Origin: JBCBZH01 sp039815415
Lineage (GTDB): Bacteria > Bacteroidota > Rhodothermia > Rhodothermales > Rubricoccaceae
Direction of reading: 5' to 3'
NCBI GenBank assembly: GCA_039815415.1
Contig: JBCBZH010000257.1
Location: forward strand, 1 to 6,386
DNA: 6,386 nucleotides
The translations under genes were made by a program, and so were the position numbers. Positions 1-6,293 of this stretch are shown here, piece after piece. The stretch's first letter is position 1, and each line of letters opens with the position of its first letter. The notes under the pieces are model-generated. The model saw only the letters and a list, made by a program, of their open reading frames with translations, ran no database searches and had not been told where the DNA came from.

Positions 1-2
1 AT

Positions 3-506
3 AGCGAGTGGGTGCCACTCTGGGGGTTCCTCGCGCTGGTGAGTCTCTTCCAGGTGATCCCAGATGCCTTCTTGGCTAGCGTTCTCGGCACGCTCGTGTT
101 TCCGGAGACGGGCGGCCCGCGCATAGGAAAGGTGCCTCTCGCGATGGCCGGGATGTGGACGATTCCGCTGTGGGTATCGCTCTTCACTGCACGTCAGCTC
201 GACCAGGGCAGCCTCTATCGTGGCCTGTGGATCGCGGCCCTCGTGTGTGGTGTCGTACTGGCGAGTTCCGAGGCGACGCTCTGGGCGGTCCCCATTTGGG
301 AAGCCGCTGAGGGCGTAACGACCGTGGGGCGGGTGGCGGTCTATGTCATCCTTCCCGAGGTTCTGCTCGGTGCGGTGACGTATCTGGCCTACCACCTGAG
401 CCGGGAGCGATCGTGGGCAGCGAAGGGGGCCGTCGCCGGGTTGGTGGCGCTGGTCTACCTCGGGGCGCTGTGTGCCAGCTACGGGCTGGTGGAGCGGGTG
501 CTGTAA
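3..506 (+). CDS. Polytopic membrane protein, 5'-truncated by the window edge
   Basis: I do not recognise the family. The product looks like an integral membrane protein with about five hydrophobic segments. Counting from the Val codon at 12, they fall near residues 5-30, 42-60, 70-93, 105-128 and 138-160. Loops between them are short and hold the charged residues (a PETGGPRIGK loop near 31-40, SRERS near 130-134). The frame is open to the left edge and reads S-E-W before the GTG at 12. The Trp and the hydrophobic run continue naturally through that codon, so the GTG is probably an internal valine and the true start is likely outside the window; a GTG start at 12 is the alternative. The gene ends in TAA at 504-506 and converges on the hydrolase gene after 25 bases. 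No catalytic motif is visible. That it is a membrane protein is secure; its function is unknown. Confidence 0.75.
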   Translation, partial: SEWVPLWGFLALVSLFQVIPDAFLASVLGTLVFPETGGPRIGKVPLAMAGMWTIPLWVSLFTARQLDQGSLYRGLWIAALVCGVVLASSEATLWAVPIWEAAEGVTTVGRVAVYVILPEVLLGAVTYLAYHLSRERSWAAKGAVAGLVALVYLGALCASYGLVERVL

Positions 507-531
507 CCATCCGCTCGGGCTGGCGATGCGG

Positions 532-1491
532 TCAACTCGCGTGCTCGCTTAGAAAAGCGTCGATGGCGGCGAAGTAGGCGTCGGGCTGGTCGAGCCAGAG
601 ATAGTGGCCGCAGGCGTCGAGGTAGATCAGCTCCGAGTTGGGGAGCGCCTGATGAGTCTTGTATGGAACCAGCGTGCCCAGTACGTCCTGGCGCCCGTGC
701 AGGAGCAGCGTGGGCCGGTCGAACGTCGCCAGCTCGTCGCGCAGGTCAAATTCGAGCCGGAAGAGATCCTGTAAGACGAGGCTGCGAATGGTTGGATTGC
801 TCGCTCCCGGACGAGAGAGCGCTTCGATCACAAACGGGATGTTGTCTGGGTCGAATACATAGGCGGCAGCCATCGCTTCGACGCGTGCCTGCCGGGTGGT
901 GGCGCGATCGTATGCCGCCCGTCTTTCTGGCCCGAGTCGGTGCCGGAGGTTGTTCTGGAAGCTCGTTGCCCACTCAAGGTCGCTGCCGCCTGAGGCGGAC
1001 AGGATCAGGCCCTGGACACGCTCCGAGTGCTCCACGGCATACGCCATCGCGTACATCCCGCCCCACGAATGCCCGAAGACGGTCCACGTCTCAACCTCGA
1101 GATGCTCACGGAGGGCTTCGATGTCCGCGACCATCGCCGCGAGATTCACAGTGGAGGCGTCGACCTGGTTTAGCTCGGAGCGCCCCGTTCCGCGCTGGGC
1201 GAACGTGATGGTCGTCCGGCCTGCTCCGAGCTGACCCAACTGTCCCGCCAGCTCGCCGAAGTGCTCGCTGGTGAGGCCGGGGCCACCGTTGAGGATCAGC
1301 AATGGGATGGCGTCCTCGAGAGCAGTCTCTCCAAACAGACGGTAGTGCAGCATCACGTCGTCTGCTGGAGCTTGGCCCTCGCCTCGGAGAGCAGCCTGTT
1401 CCGCAGGCGGAGATGCCGCGGTGTCCTGCGCGCAGGCGGTCAGCCCCCAACTTGTCATGCCGAGAAGAAGGAGTGTTGCAACCGAGCGCAT
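532..1491 (-). CDS. Lipoprotein alpha/beta hydrolase, proline iminopeptidase-like (S33 type)
   Basis: This 319-residue protein is a serine hydrolase probably anchored to a membrane outside the cytoplasm. Residues 1-20 form a lipoprotein signal peptide: MRS, a hydrophobic core, then the lipobox LTAC with the lipidated Cys at 20. A low-complexity Ala/Pro linker follows. The fold motifs come in order: an oxyanion-type GGPG box (N68-GGPG-72), QRGTGRS (99-105), the nucleophile elbow GHSWGG with Ser142, the acid in HGRQD (Asp269) and the base in CGH (His296). The NGGPG box and QRGxGRS are hallmarks of proline iminopeptidases and their relatives (family knowledge). The usual Asp of DQRG is Ala98 here, so peptide specificity is uncertain. 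The ATG at 1491 is chosen because it begins the signal peptide exactly; no Shine-Dalgarno precedes it. The gene lies 83 bases downstream of the dioxygenase gene on the same strand. An esterase or other non-peptidase hydrolase remains possible. Confidence 0.9.
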   Translation of the reverse strand: MRSVATLLLLGMTSWGLTACAQDTAASPPAEQAALRGEGQAPADDVMLHYRLFGETALEDAIPLLILNGGPGLTSEHFGELAGQLGQLGAGRTTITFAQRGTGRSELNQVDASTVNLAAMVADIEALREHLEVETWTVFGHSWGGMYAMAYAVEHSERVQGLILSASGGSDLEWATSFQNNLRHRLGPERRAAYDRATTRQARVEAMAAAYVFDPDNIPFVIEALSRPGASNPTIRSLVLQDLFRLEFDLRDELATFDRPTLLLHGRQDVLGTLVPYKTHQALPNSELIYLDACGHYLWLDQPDAYFAAIDAFLSEHAS

Positions 1492-1524
1492 AGAGAAACC
1501 GAGAGCCTGTCCTCAGGAACGGAA

Positions 1525-1569
1525 GCCTCGCCCGTATTGGTGCAGGTGCGGGCGTCGAGCCAGCGAGGC
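1525..1569. repeat. Inverted repeat between the PhyH and hydrolase genes
   Basis: GCCTCGC at 1525-1531 and GCGAGGC at 1563-1569 are perfect 7-base arms separated by 31 bases. A competing inner stem is possible between CGCCCG (1529-1534) and CGGGCG (1549-1554). In the minus-strand transcript these lie just after the dioxygenase stop and before the hydrolase start at 1491. No T-run follows, so a classical intrinsic terminator is unlikely. Processing, a leader structure or chance in GC-rich DNA are all possible. Confidence 0.3.
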
Positions 1570-1574
1570 CTGCA

Positions 1575-2291
1575 TTAGCTCGACGCAGATCGCGATTCAG
1601 CCCATTCCATGGCATAAGGCAGGGCCGAAGCTGCATACTCAACGTGCACGACGCGCCGGTGAGACGGGACCTCGGATGGACTCGAGCTGTGGAGAAGAAG
1701 GGGGCGCATCAGGACGACATCTCCCACTGCAGCCTCGCAGGTAGCAACGAGGTGTGAGGCCGCCATCTCGCGGATTGCGTCTGGGGTGAGCTTCCCCACA
1801 TGGTGACTTCCGGAGATCACACGAAGGGCGCCGTTGGAGGCTGGGCACTCATCGAGGTGTAGCCGAAGCGTCACCATCTGTTCCAGAACAGAGGCCGGAG
1901 GCTGAACGTGCGGTGTTCCGGCTTTGACCGACCACGGGCCGTATCCATCAAGGTCAATACGCGTTTGGACGGCTATGGTCAGGTCCTGATGCCAGGGGAC
2001 CGGCCAGTTGGCCTCAGCCCGCTTGTCGAACAGAACGCCTCGCACGGGTCGCGCGTCTGCACCCAGGACCGAGCGAGCCAGATGCAGTGCAGGCGTGGAC
2101 AGAGCCCACTCGCGAACAGCCGACAGTTCGAGGGCCATACGTCGCGCGTAGACGGCACCGCCGCGTTGGATCGTGTCATCACCTTCCGCCTCGAAGGAGG
2201 AGCGGAGGCTTCGGACCGTAGCCTCATCCGCAACGTCACGGACGATAGCATATCCATCACGCTCGAGCTGGCGGGTCCATGGAGGTTCCAT
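1575..2291 (-). CDS. Phytanoyl-CoA dioxygenase (PhyH) family protein
   Basis: This 238-residue protein is predicted to be a non-haem Fe(II)/2-oxoglutarate-dependent oxygenase acting in the cytoplasm. The sequence shows the PhyH order. An N-terminal helix region contains ERDGYAIVRD (10-19). The metal site HQD gives His101 and Asp103 within WPVPWHQDLT. NGALRVISGSHHVG (153-166) is a typical family segment. The distal metal ligand His201 is in LLLHSSSPS, and the 2-oxoglutarate-binding Arg is Arg212 or Arg213 in SHRRVVHVEY. The facial triad is intact, so the enzyme should be active. Its substrate cannot be read from sequence; family members hydroxylate or halogenate lipids, amino acids and secondary metabolites. 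The ATG at 2291 lies 2 bases after the uvrB stop codon, so translation is probably coupled to uvrB and the two genes share a transcript. Only a TAGGG run, partly the uvrB stop codon, abuts the start; it is too close to be a standard ribosome site. Confidence 0.9.
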   Translation of the reverse strand: MEPPWTRQLERDGYAIVRDVADEATVRSLRSSFEAEGDDTIQRGGAVYARRMALELSAVREWALSTPALHLARSVLGADARPVRGVLFDKRAEANWPVPWHQDLTIAVQTRIDLDGYGPWSVKAGTPHVQPPASVLEQMVTLRLHLDECPASNGALRVISGSHHVGKLTPDAIREMAASHLVATCEAAVGDVVLMRPLLLHSSSPSEVPSHRRVVHVEYAASALPYAMEWAESRSASS

Positions 2292-2293
2292 CC

Positions 2294-4378
2294 CTATGCC
2301 GCCAGCTCGGCCTCGATCTGGGCAATCGAGTCGCGCAGTTCGGCAGCCTTCTCGAACTCCAGGTTCTCCGCCGCCGCGTCCATCTCGCGCGTGAGCTGCG
2401 CCACGAGGTCGCGCTTCTGGTCGTCGGTGAGGTACTTCACCACCGGATCGGCCACCTTCGGAAGCTGCTCCGGCCCGGCGTAGTACGTCGTCGCCTGCTT
2501 GGCTCGGCGCTCGTCCTGCTCGGCCTTGTGGTCGGCGATAGCAGTCCCGCGTCGCACCTCGTCGGTGGACTTCTGGACGGTCTGCGGGGTGATGCCGTGC
2601 TCTTCGTTGTAGGCCTGCTGGATTTGGCGCCGCCGCTCCGTCTCATCCATCATCCGCTGCATGGAGTCGGTGACGTTGTCGGCATAGAGAATCACCTTGG
2701 AGTCCGCGTTTCGAGCTGCGCGCCCGGCAGTCTGAATTAGCGACCGCTCGGAGCGGAGGAATCCTTCCTTGTCCGCGTCGAGGATGGCGACGAGGTTGAC
2801 CTCCGGTAGGTCCAGCCCCTCTCGGAGTAGGTTGATGCCCACCAGCACGTCGAAGGCGCCCAGGCGCAGGTCGCGGAGGATATCCACCCGCGCCAGCGCG
2901 TCGATGTCTGAGTGGAGGTAGCGGACACGGACACCGAAGCTGTCGAGGTAGTCGGTGAGGTCTTCAGACATCCGCTTGGTGAGGGTGGTCACCAGAACCC
3001 GACCGCCAGCTCGAGTGGACTGCCGGATCTCGTCCAGCAGGTCATCGATCTGTCCCTCCACGGGGCGCACCTGCACCTCGGGGTCGAGGATGCCCGTCGG
3101 GCGGATGATCTGCTCCACCACCACGCCGCCGGAGGTCTCCAGCTCGTAGTCCGCGGGCGTCGCGCTGACGAACAGGACCGTCTTGTGGAAGTCCTCGAAC
3201 TCCTCGAACGTGAGAGGCCGGTTGTCCATCGCGCTGGGAAGACGGAACCCATGTTCCACAAGGTTCAGCTTGCGGGCACGGTCGCCGTTGTACATCCCGC
3301 GGACCTGTGGAATGCTGACATGGCTTTCATCCACGGCAAGCATCCACTCATCTCCATATGCGAGATCGAAGTAGTCAAGCAGGCAATAGGGGCGGGATCC
3401 AGGCTCGCGGCCATCCATGTGTCGGGAGTAGTTCTCGATGCCCGAGCAATAGCCGATTTCCTTAATCATCTCGATGTCAAACAACGTGCGCTGTTCGAGT
3501 CTCTGGGCGGCCACCATGTTGCCCTCGTTTCGTAGCACGGCCAGCCGCCACCGAAGCTCTTCCTCGATGCTCTGGATGGCGCGGTCCACCTGATCCTTCG
3601 GCGTCACGAACTGCTTGGCTGGGTAGATGGTGAGCACATCTTGCTCATACGCCAGCTCGTCGCCGGTCACGGGGTTGATTCGGGCGATTTTCTCCACCTC
3701 GTCACCCCAGAAAGCGATTCGGTAGGCCTGGTCTTCGAGATAGGCAGGGAAGATCTCCACCACGTCGCCCCGAACGCGAAACGCGCCTGGCGAGAAGTCC
3801 ACGTCGTTGCGCGTGTAGAACACACTAACGAGCTGGCGAAGAAGGTCATCGCGGTCCACCACATCGCCCGGCGTGACCTGTACGATCTGGGCCTTGTATT
3901 CCTCCGGGTTTCCAAGTCCGTAGATACACGATACAGAGGCAACAATAACAATGTCATCTCGGCCACTTACTAGCGAGGAGGTCGCCCGCAGTCGGAGTCG
4001 GTCAATCTCCTCGTTGATCGCCATATCCTTCTCGATATAGGTGTCAGACGAGACGATGTACGCTTCTGGCTGATAGTAGTCGTAGTACGAAATGAAGAAC
4101 TCGACGGCGTTGTGGGGAAAGAACGCGTTGAACTCTGCGTAGAGCTGGGCTGCAAGCGTCTTGTTGTGGGACAACACTAGGGTCGGTTTTCCGGTGTTCT
4201 GAATGACGTTTGCGAGGGTGAACGTCTTGCCAGTTCCAGTCGCGCCGAGGAGTGTCTGATACGGGTCGCCCCGGAAAATGCCTTCGGTCAGCTCGCCGAT
4301 GGCGCGGGGCTGATCGCCCATCGGCTGGAACGGAGTGTCGAGCCGGAACGGCGAGTCGAGGCGAGCGATGGTTGCCAT
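2294..4378 (-). CDS. uvrB: Excinuclease ABC subunit UvrB
   Basis: UvrB is the damage-verifying helicase-like subunit of UvrABC nucleotide excision repair. It is loaded by UvrA, clamps the damaged strand with a beta-hairpin and recruits UvrC for incision. At 694 residues it is full length. Walker A is GATGTGKT (45-52). The Tyr-rich beta-hairpin begins at YYDYYQPEAY (98-107). The motif II box is DESH (350-353), motif III is SATP (405-408), motif V lies around GINLLREGLD (514-523), and motif VI is QTAGRAARN (549-557). The C-terminal UVR domain that contacts UvrC occupies about 657-694. CLLDYF (332-337) and SATPADYELE resemble Bacteroidota UvrB. In the hairpin the usual YxPS proline is Val109. 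The ATG at 4378 gives the expected N-terminus (FRLDTPFQPMGDQP shortly after it), but the bases upstream are pyrimidine-rich with no Shine-Dalgarno. I saw no clear LexA box in the upstream region. The gene heads a minus-strand run with the PhyH gene. Confidence 0.98.
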   Translation of the reverse strand: MATIARLDSPFRLDTPFQPMGDQPRAIGELTEGIFRGDPYQTLLGATGTGKTFTLANVIQNTGKPTLVLSHNKTLAAQLYAEFNAFFPHNAVEFFISYYDYYQPEAYIVSSDTYIEKDMAINEEIDRLRLRATSSLVSGRDDIVIVASVSCIYGLGNPEEYKAQIVQVTPGDVVDRDDLLRQLVSVFYTRNDVDFSPGAFRVRGDVVEIFPAYLEDQAYRIAFWGDEVEKIARINPVTGDELAYEQDVLTIYPAKQFVTPKDQVDRAIQSIEEELRWRLAVLRNEGNMVAAQRLEQRTLFDIEMIKEIGYCSGIENYSRHMDGREPGSRPYCLLDYFDLAYGDEWMLAVDESHVSIPQVRGMYNGDRARKLNLVEHGFRLPSAMDNRPLTFEEFEDFHKTVLFVSATPADYELETSGGVVVEQIIRPTGILDPEVQVRPVEGQIDDLLDEIRQSTRAGGRVLVTTLTKRMSEDLTDYLDSFGVRVRYLHSDIDALARVDILRDLRLGAFDVLVGINLLREGLDLPEVNLVAILDADKEGFLRSERSLIQTAGRAARNADSKVILYADNVTDSMQRMMDETERRRQIQQAYNEEHGITPQTVQKSTDEVRRGTAIADHKAEQDERRAKQATTYYAGPEQLPKVADPVVKYLTDDQKRDLVAQLTREMDAAAENLEFEKAAELRDSIAQIEAELAA

Positions 4379-4417
4379 GATGGAGCGGAGGGGAAGCCAG
4401 TCAGGCTACAGTGCCAG

Positions 4418-4437
4418 ACTGACAGCCTTGCGTCAGT
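4418..4437. promoter_or_regulatory. Small dyad in the uvrB / EVE-McrB divergent region
   Basis: The sequence ACTGAC, 8 bases, GTCAGT forms a perfect 6-base inverted repeat midway between the divergent starts at 4378 and 4489. It overlaps the possible -33 element of the rightward promoter, which is where a repressor operator would sit. A dyad of this size can occur by chance in a region of about 110 bases, so operator function is only a suggestion. Confidence 0.25.
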
Positions 4438-4454
4438 GGGAAGCTCTAGATTTG
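4428..4454 (+). promoter_or_regulatory. Bacteroidota-type promoter for the EVE-McrB gene
   Basis: TAGATTTG at 4447-4454 matches exactly the TAnnTTTG -7 consensus used by the primary sigma factor of Bacteroidota. A TTG at 4428-4430 lies 16 bases upstream, slightly short of the usual spacing for the -33 element. The -7 box ends 34 bases before the GTG at 4489, leaving room for a leader of roughly 25-30 bases. An exact match is unexpected by chance in so short a GC-rich interval. It is informative only if the organism belongs to that lineage, which the UvrB sequence and the missing Shine-Dalgarno motifs favour. Confidence 0.5.
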
Positions 4455-4488
4455 CCCCTCGTACGCACCCATCCGTTCTCGTATCCCT

Positions 4489-6207
4489 GTGGCGTCCTGG
4501 CTCTGGTCTATTCCTCCTGACGTGTACCCGGCCGCCCTGCGCGCTGGGACGCTTGCGCTTCGCCAGCAGGGGCGGTCGCGGCTGGACCAGATTCGAGCTG
4601 GCGACACCATCTTCGCCTACCTCTCGGGCAGCCAGGTCATCGCAGGCCAGTTCGAGGCTGTCGGGGCGCCGTTTGAGGACACGACCGCGCTGGCACCGGG
4701 CCGGCATCTGCCGCACCGACTCCGCGTGCGTCCGGTTGCGGTGCTCCCCAGCGAGCTGTGGATCTCGAAAGACAGCTTCGTGCCGACACTTCGGGTGCTG
4801 GACGACTATACCAATCTCCCACCAGAGACCCGCTTCCGGCGCGTCGTCCAGCAAGTCATTCATCCGCTCGATGCAGTCGATGGGTTGGTGCTTGAGTTTC
4901 TGATTCAGTCGCGCCTGGGTACCGATCCTGAGGCGCTGATGGAGGTGGTCGAAGCCGTCCGCGAGGCCCGTCGCCAGCCCGATGCCGACCTCCGGTTCGA
5001 CGCTGGCACCTCCCGTCCACCCGTCGCCGCGGAGCCGCCGGGGGAGTACGCTGGGTTCGACCGCGCCCTCGAGCTGGCGAGGTGCATCGACGCCATCGAG
5101 TCACGAGGGTTCGTGTATGAACCGTGGCAGATCGCGGCGTACGTGACCGCCATGCGGACCAAGCCGTTCGTGCTGCTCGCGGGCGTGACAGGCGTGGGCA
5201 AAAGCCGCCTGCCTGTGCTAGTCGAAGAAGCCACCGGCGGAGCCTCAACTCTCATTCCCGTCCGGCCCGACTGGACGGATCCTGCCGAGACGCTCGGCTA
5301 CACCGATCTCAAGGGACGCTTTCGACCGGGTGCCGTCCTCGAGGCTGCGCGTCGCGCGGCTGAGAGTCTGGAGCAGCACCACACGCTGGTGCTGGATGAG
5401 ATGAACCTCGCACGTCCAGAACACTACCTCGCCGAAGTGCTGAGCCGAATGGAATGGCGTGCGCCAACCGCCGAGGGGTACGAGAGTCCGCCACTGCTCA
5501 CCGAGACGCTGGCGCCACAGGATGCGGCGTGGCAGGCCGTCCGGCTGGCGCCGTCACTGGGAATCGTCGGGACGGTGAATGTGGATGAGAGCGCGCACGC
5601 CTTCAGCCGGAAGGTGCTGGACCGGGCCTTCGTTCTCGAAATCGAGCCACGCCAGCTCGACGCCTGGGTCGTGGACCCGATGCTAGAACCAATAGTGAGC
5701 GATGTGGCGTGGCCTGCACACGCCTGGACGCCTCGTGCGCTTCGGCTGGGCGAGCTGGTGACTCTGTCGGCTGCAGATCGCTCCGCCATCGATGCAGTAC
5801 TGGACGCTCTCGCCGACATGAATGCCATTCTCGCTCCCATCGGGCTTGGCGTGGGCTACCGCACCCGTGACGAGGTGGCTCTGTTCGTGCTTCATGCTCT
5901 TGAGGTCTCAGACGCGTTTGTGTCTCGAGCTGAGGACTCGGTCGATCCACTCGATCTCGCGATGGCGATGAAAGTGCTCCCACGCATCGACGGTGTTCGG
6001 GCGTCGACGCGCCGGGCGGTGGAGGCCTTGCTGATTTGGGCCGGCCCGGCCGATGAGGAGACGCATCCGATGGACGTGGTCGAGCTGTGGATGGACCTCG
6101 GCCGCCCAGCCGCGTTTCCTGATGCGCGATTCCCCCGTACAGCGGCGCGCCTTGCGCGCATCATCGAGGTCGCCGATGAGGATGGCGTGACCTCGTTCTG
6201 GGCCTGA
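4489..6207 (+). CDS. EVE domain-McrB-type AAA+ fusion protein (putative type IV restriction motor)
   Basis: This 572-residue protein joins a putative modified-base reader to a DNA-restriction motor. Residues 1-138 look like an EVE (PUA-like) domain: SWLWSIPPD at the start, IRAGDTIFAYLSG (35-47), VIAGQFEAVG (50-59) and HRLRVRP (76-82). A linker (about 140-190) leads to an McrB-like AAA+ module. It has Walker A GVTGVGKS (232-239), RPDWTDPAETLGY (259-271), Walker B LVLDEMNLA (300-308), sensor 1 GTVNVDES (361-368), a likely arginine finger in KVLDRAF (Arg379), a lid segment GVGYRTRDE (454-462), KVLPRIDG (495-502) and the terminal TSFW common in this family. All core residues are present, so the protein appears complete. 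An in-frame TAG lies at 4447 and the GTG at 4489 is the only standard start that keeps the EVE tryptophans; no Shine-Dalgarno is seen. McrB forms nucleotide-driven rings that activate an McrC nuclease (known); no McrC-like gene is visible here. The role against modified phage DNA is inferred. Confidence 0.88.
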   Translation: MASWLWSIPPDVYPAALRAGTLALRQQGRSRLDQIRAGDTIFAYLSGSQVIAGQFEAVGAPFEDTTALAPGRHLPHRLRVRPVAVLPSELWISKDSFVPTLRVLDDYTNLPPETRFRRVVQQVIHPLDAVDGLVLEFLIQSRLGTDPEALMEVVEAVREARRQPDADLRFDAGTSRPPVAAEPPGEYAGFDRALELARCIDAIESRGFVYEPWQIAAYVTAMRTKPFVLLAGVTGVGKSRLPVLVEEATGGASTLIPVRPDWTDPAETLGYTDLKGRFRPGAVLEAARRAAESLEQHHTLVLDEMNLARPEHYLAEVLSRMEWRAPTAEGYESPPLLTETLAPQDAAWQAVRLAPSLGIVGTVNVDESAHAFSRKVLDRAFVLEIEPRQLDAWVVDPMLEPIVSDVAWPAHAWTPRALRLGELVTLSAADRSAIDAVLDALADMNAILAPIGLGVGYRTRDEVALFVLHALEVSDAFVSRAEDSVDPLDLAMAMKVLPRIDGVRASTRRAVEALLIWAGPADEETHPMDVVELWMDLGRPAAFPDARFPRTAARLARIIEVADEDGVTSFWA

Positions 6208-6229
6208 GTCAGAGTGGGACGTATTGAAG

Positions 6230-6280
6230 CGCCAGCGCGAAGAAGTTTCTTTATCGCTTTGTCCTTGTCGCGAGCTGGCG
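6230..6280 (+). terminator. Possible hairpin downstream of the EVE-McrB gene
   Basis: CGCCAGC (6230-6236) pairs with GCTGGCG (6274-6280), and the adjoining GCGA (6237-6240) pairs with TCGC (6268-6271). This gives an 11-pair stem broken by a 2-base bulge (6272-6273) and capped by a 27-base AT-richer loop. It starts 22 bases after the stop codon at 6207, a natural place to end the transcript. There is no clean T-run after the 3' arm (only CACCTTT some bases later) and the loop is long, so terminator activity is uncertain. Confidence 0.35.
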
Positions 6281-6293
6281 GGCCGGGCACCTT

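Noticed and set aside
507..531. Terminator between the converging genes
   Set aside because: Only a 4-base CCGC/GCGG pairing is possible and no T-run is present.
663..1208. A 181-codon + strand open frame opposite the hydrolase gene
   Set aside because: It is rich in Arg, Pro and Ser as expected for a GC-rich shadow frame, and the opposite strand carries an intact catalytic triad and lipobox.
2912..3535. A 207-codon open frame on the + strand opposite uvrB
   Set aside because: It lies wholly antisense within uvrB; its residues mirror the codon pattern of the conserved helicase gene, and it shows no motif of its own.
4379..4488. LexA/SOS box upstream of uvrB
   Set aside because: I looked for GAAC-N4-GTTC and CTG-N10-CAG type palindromes near the start and found none convincing; the ACTGAC/GTCAGT dyad does not match a LexA box I know.
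4288..4863. A 191-codon minus-strand open frame spanning the divergent region
   Set aside because: It overlaps both the uvrB 5' end and the EVE domain coding region, has a composition typical of a shadow frame, and shows no recognisable domain.
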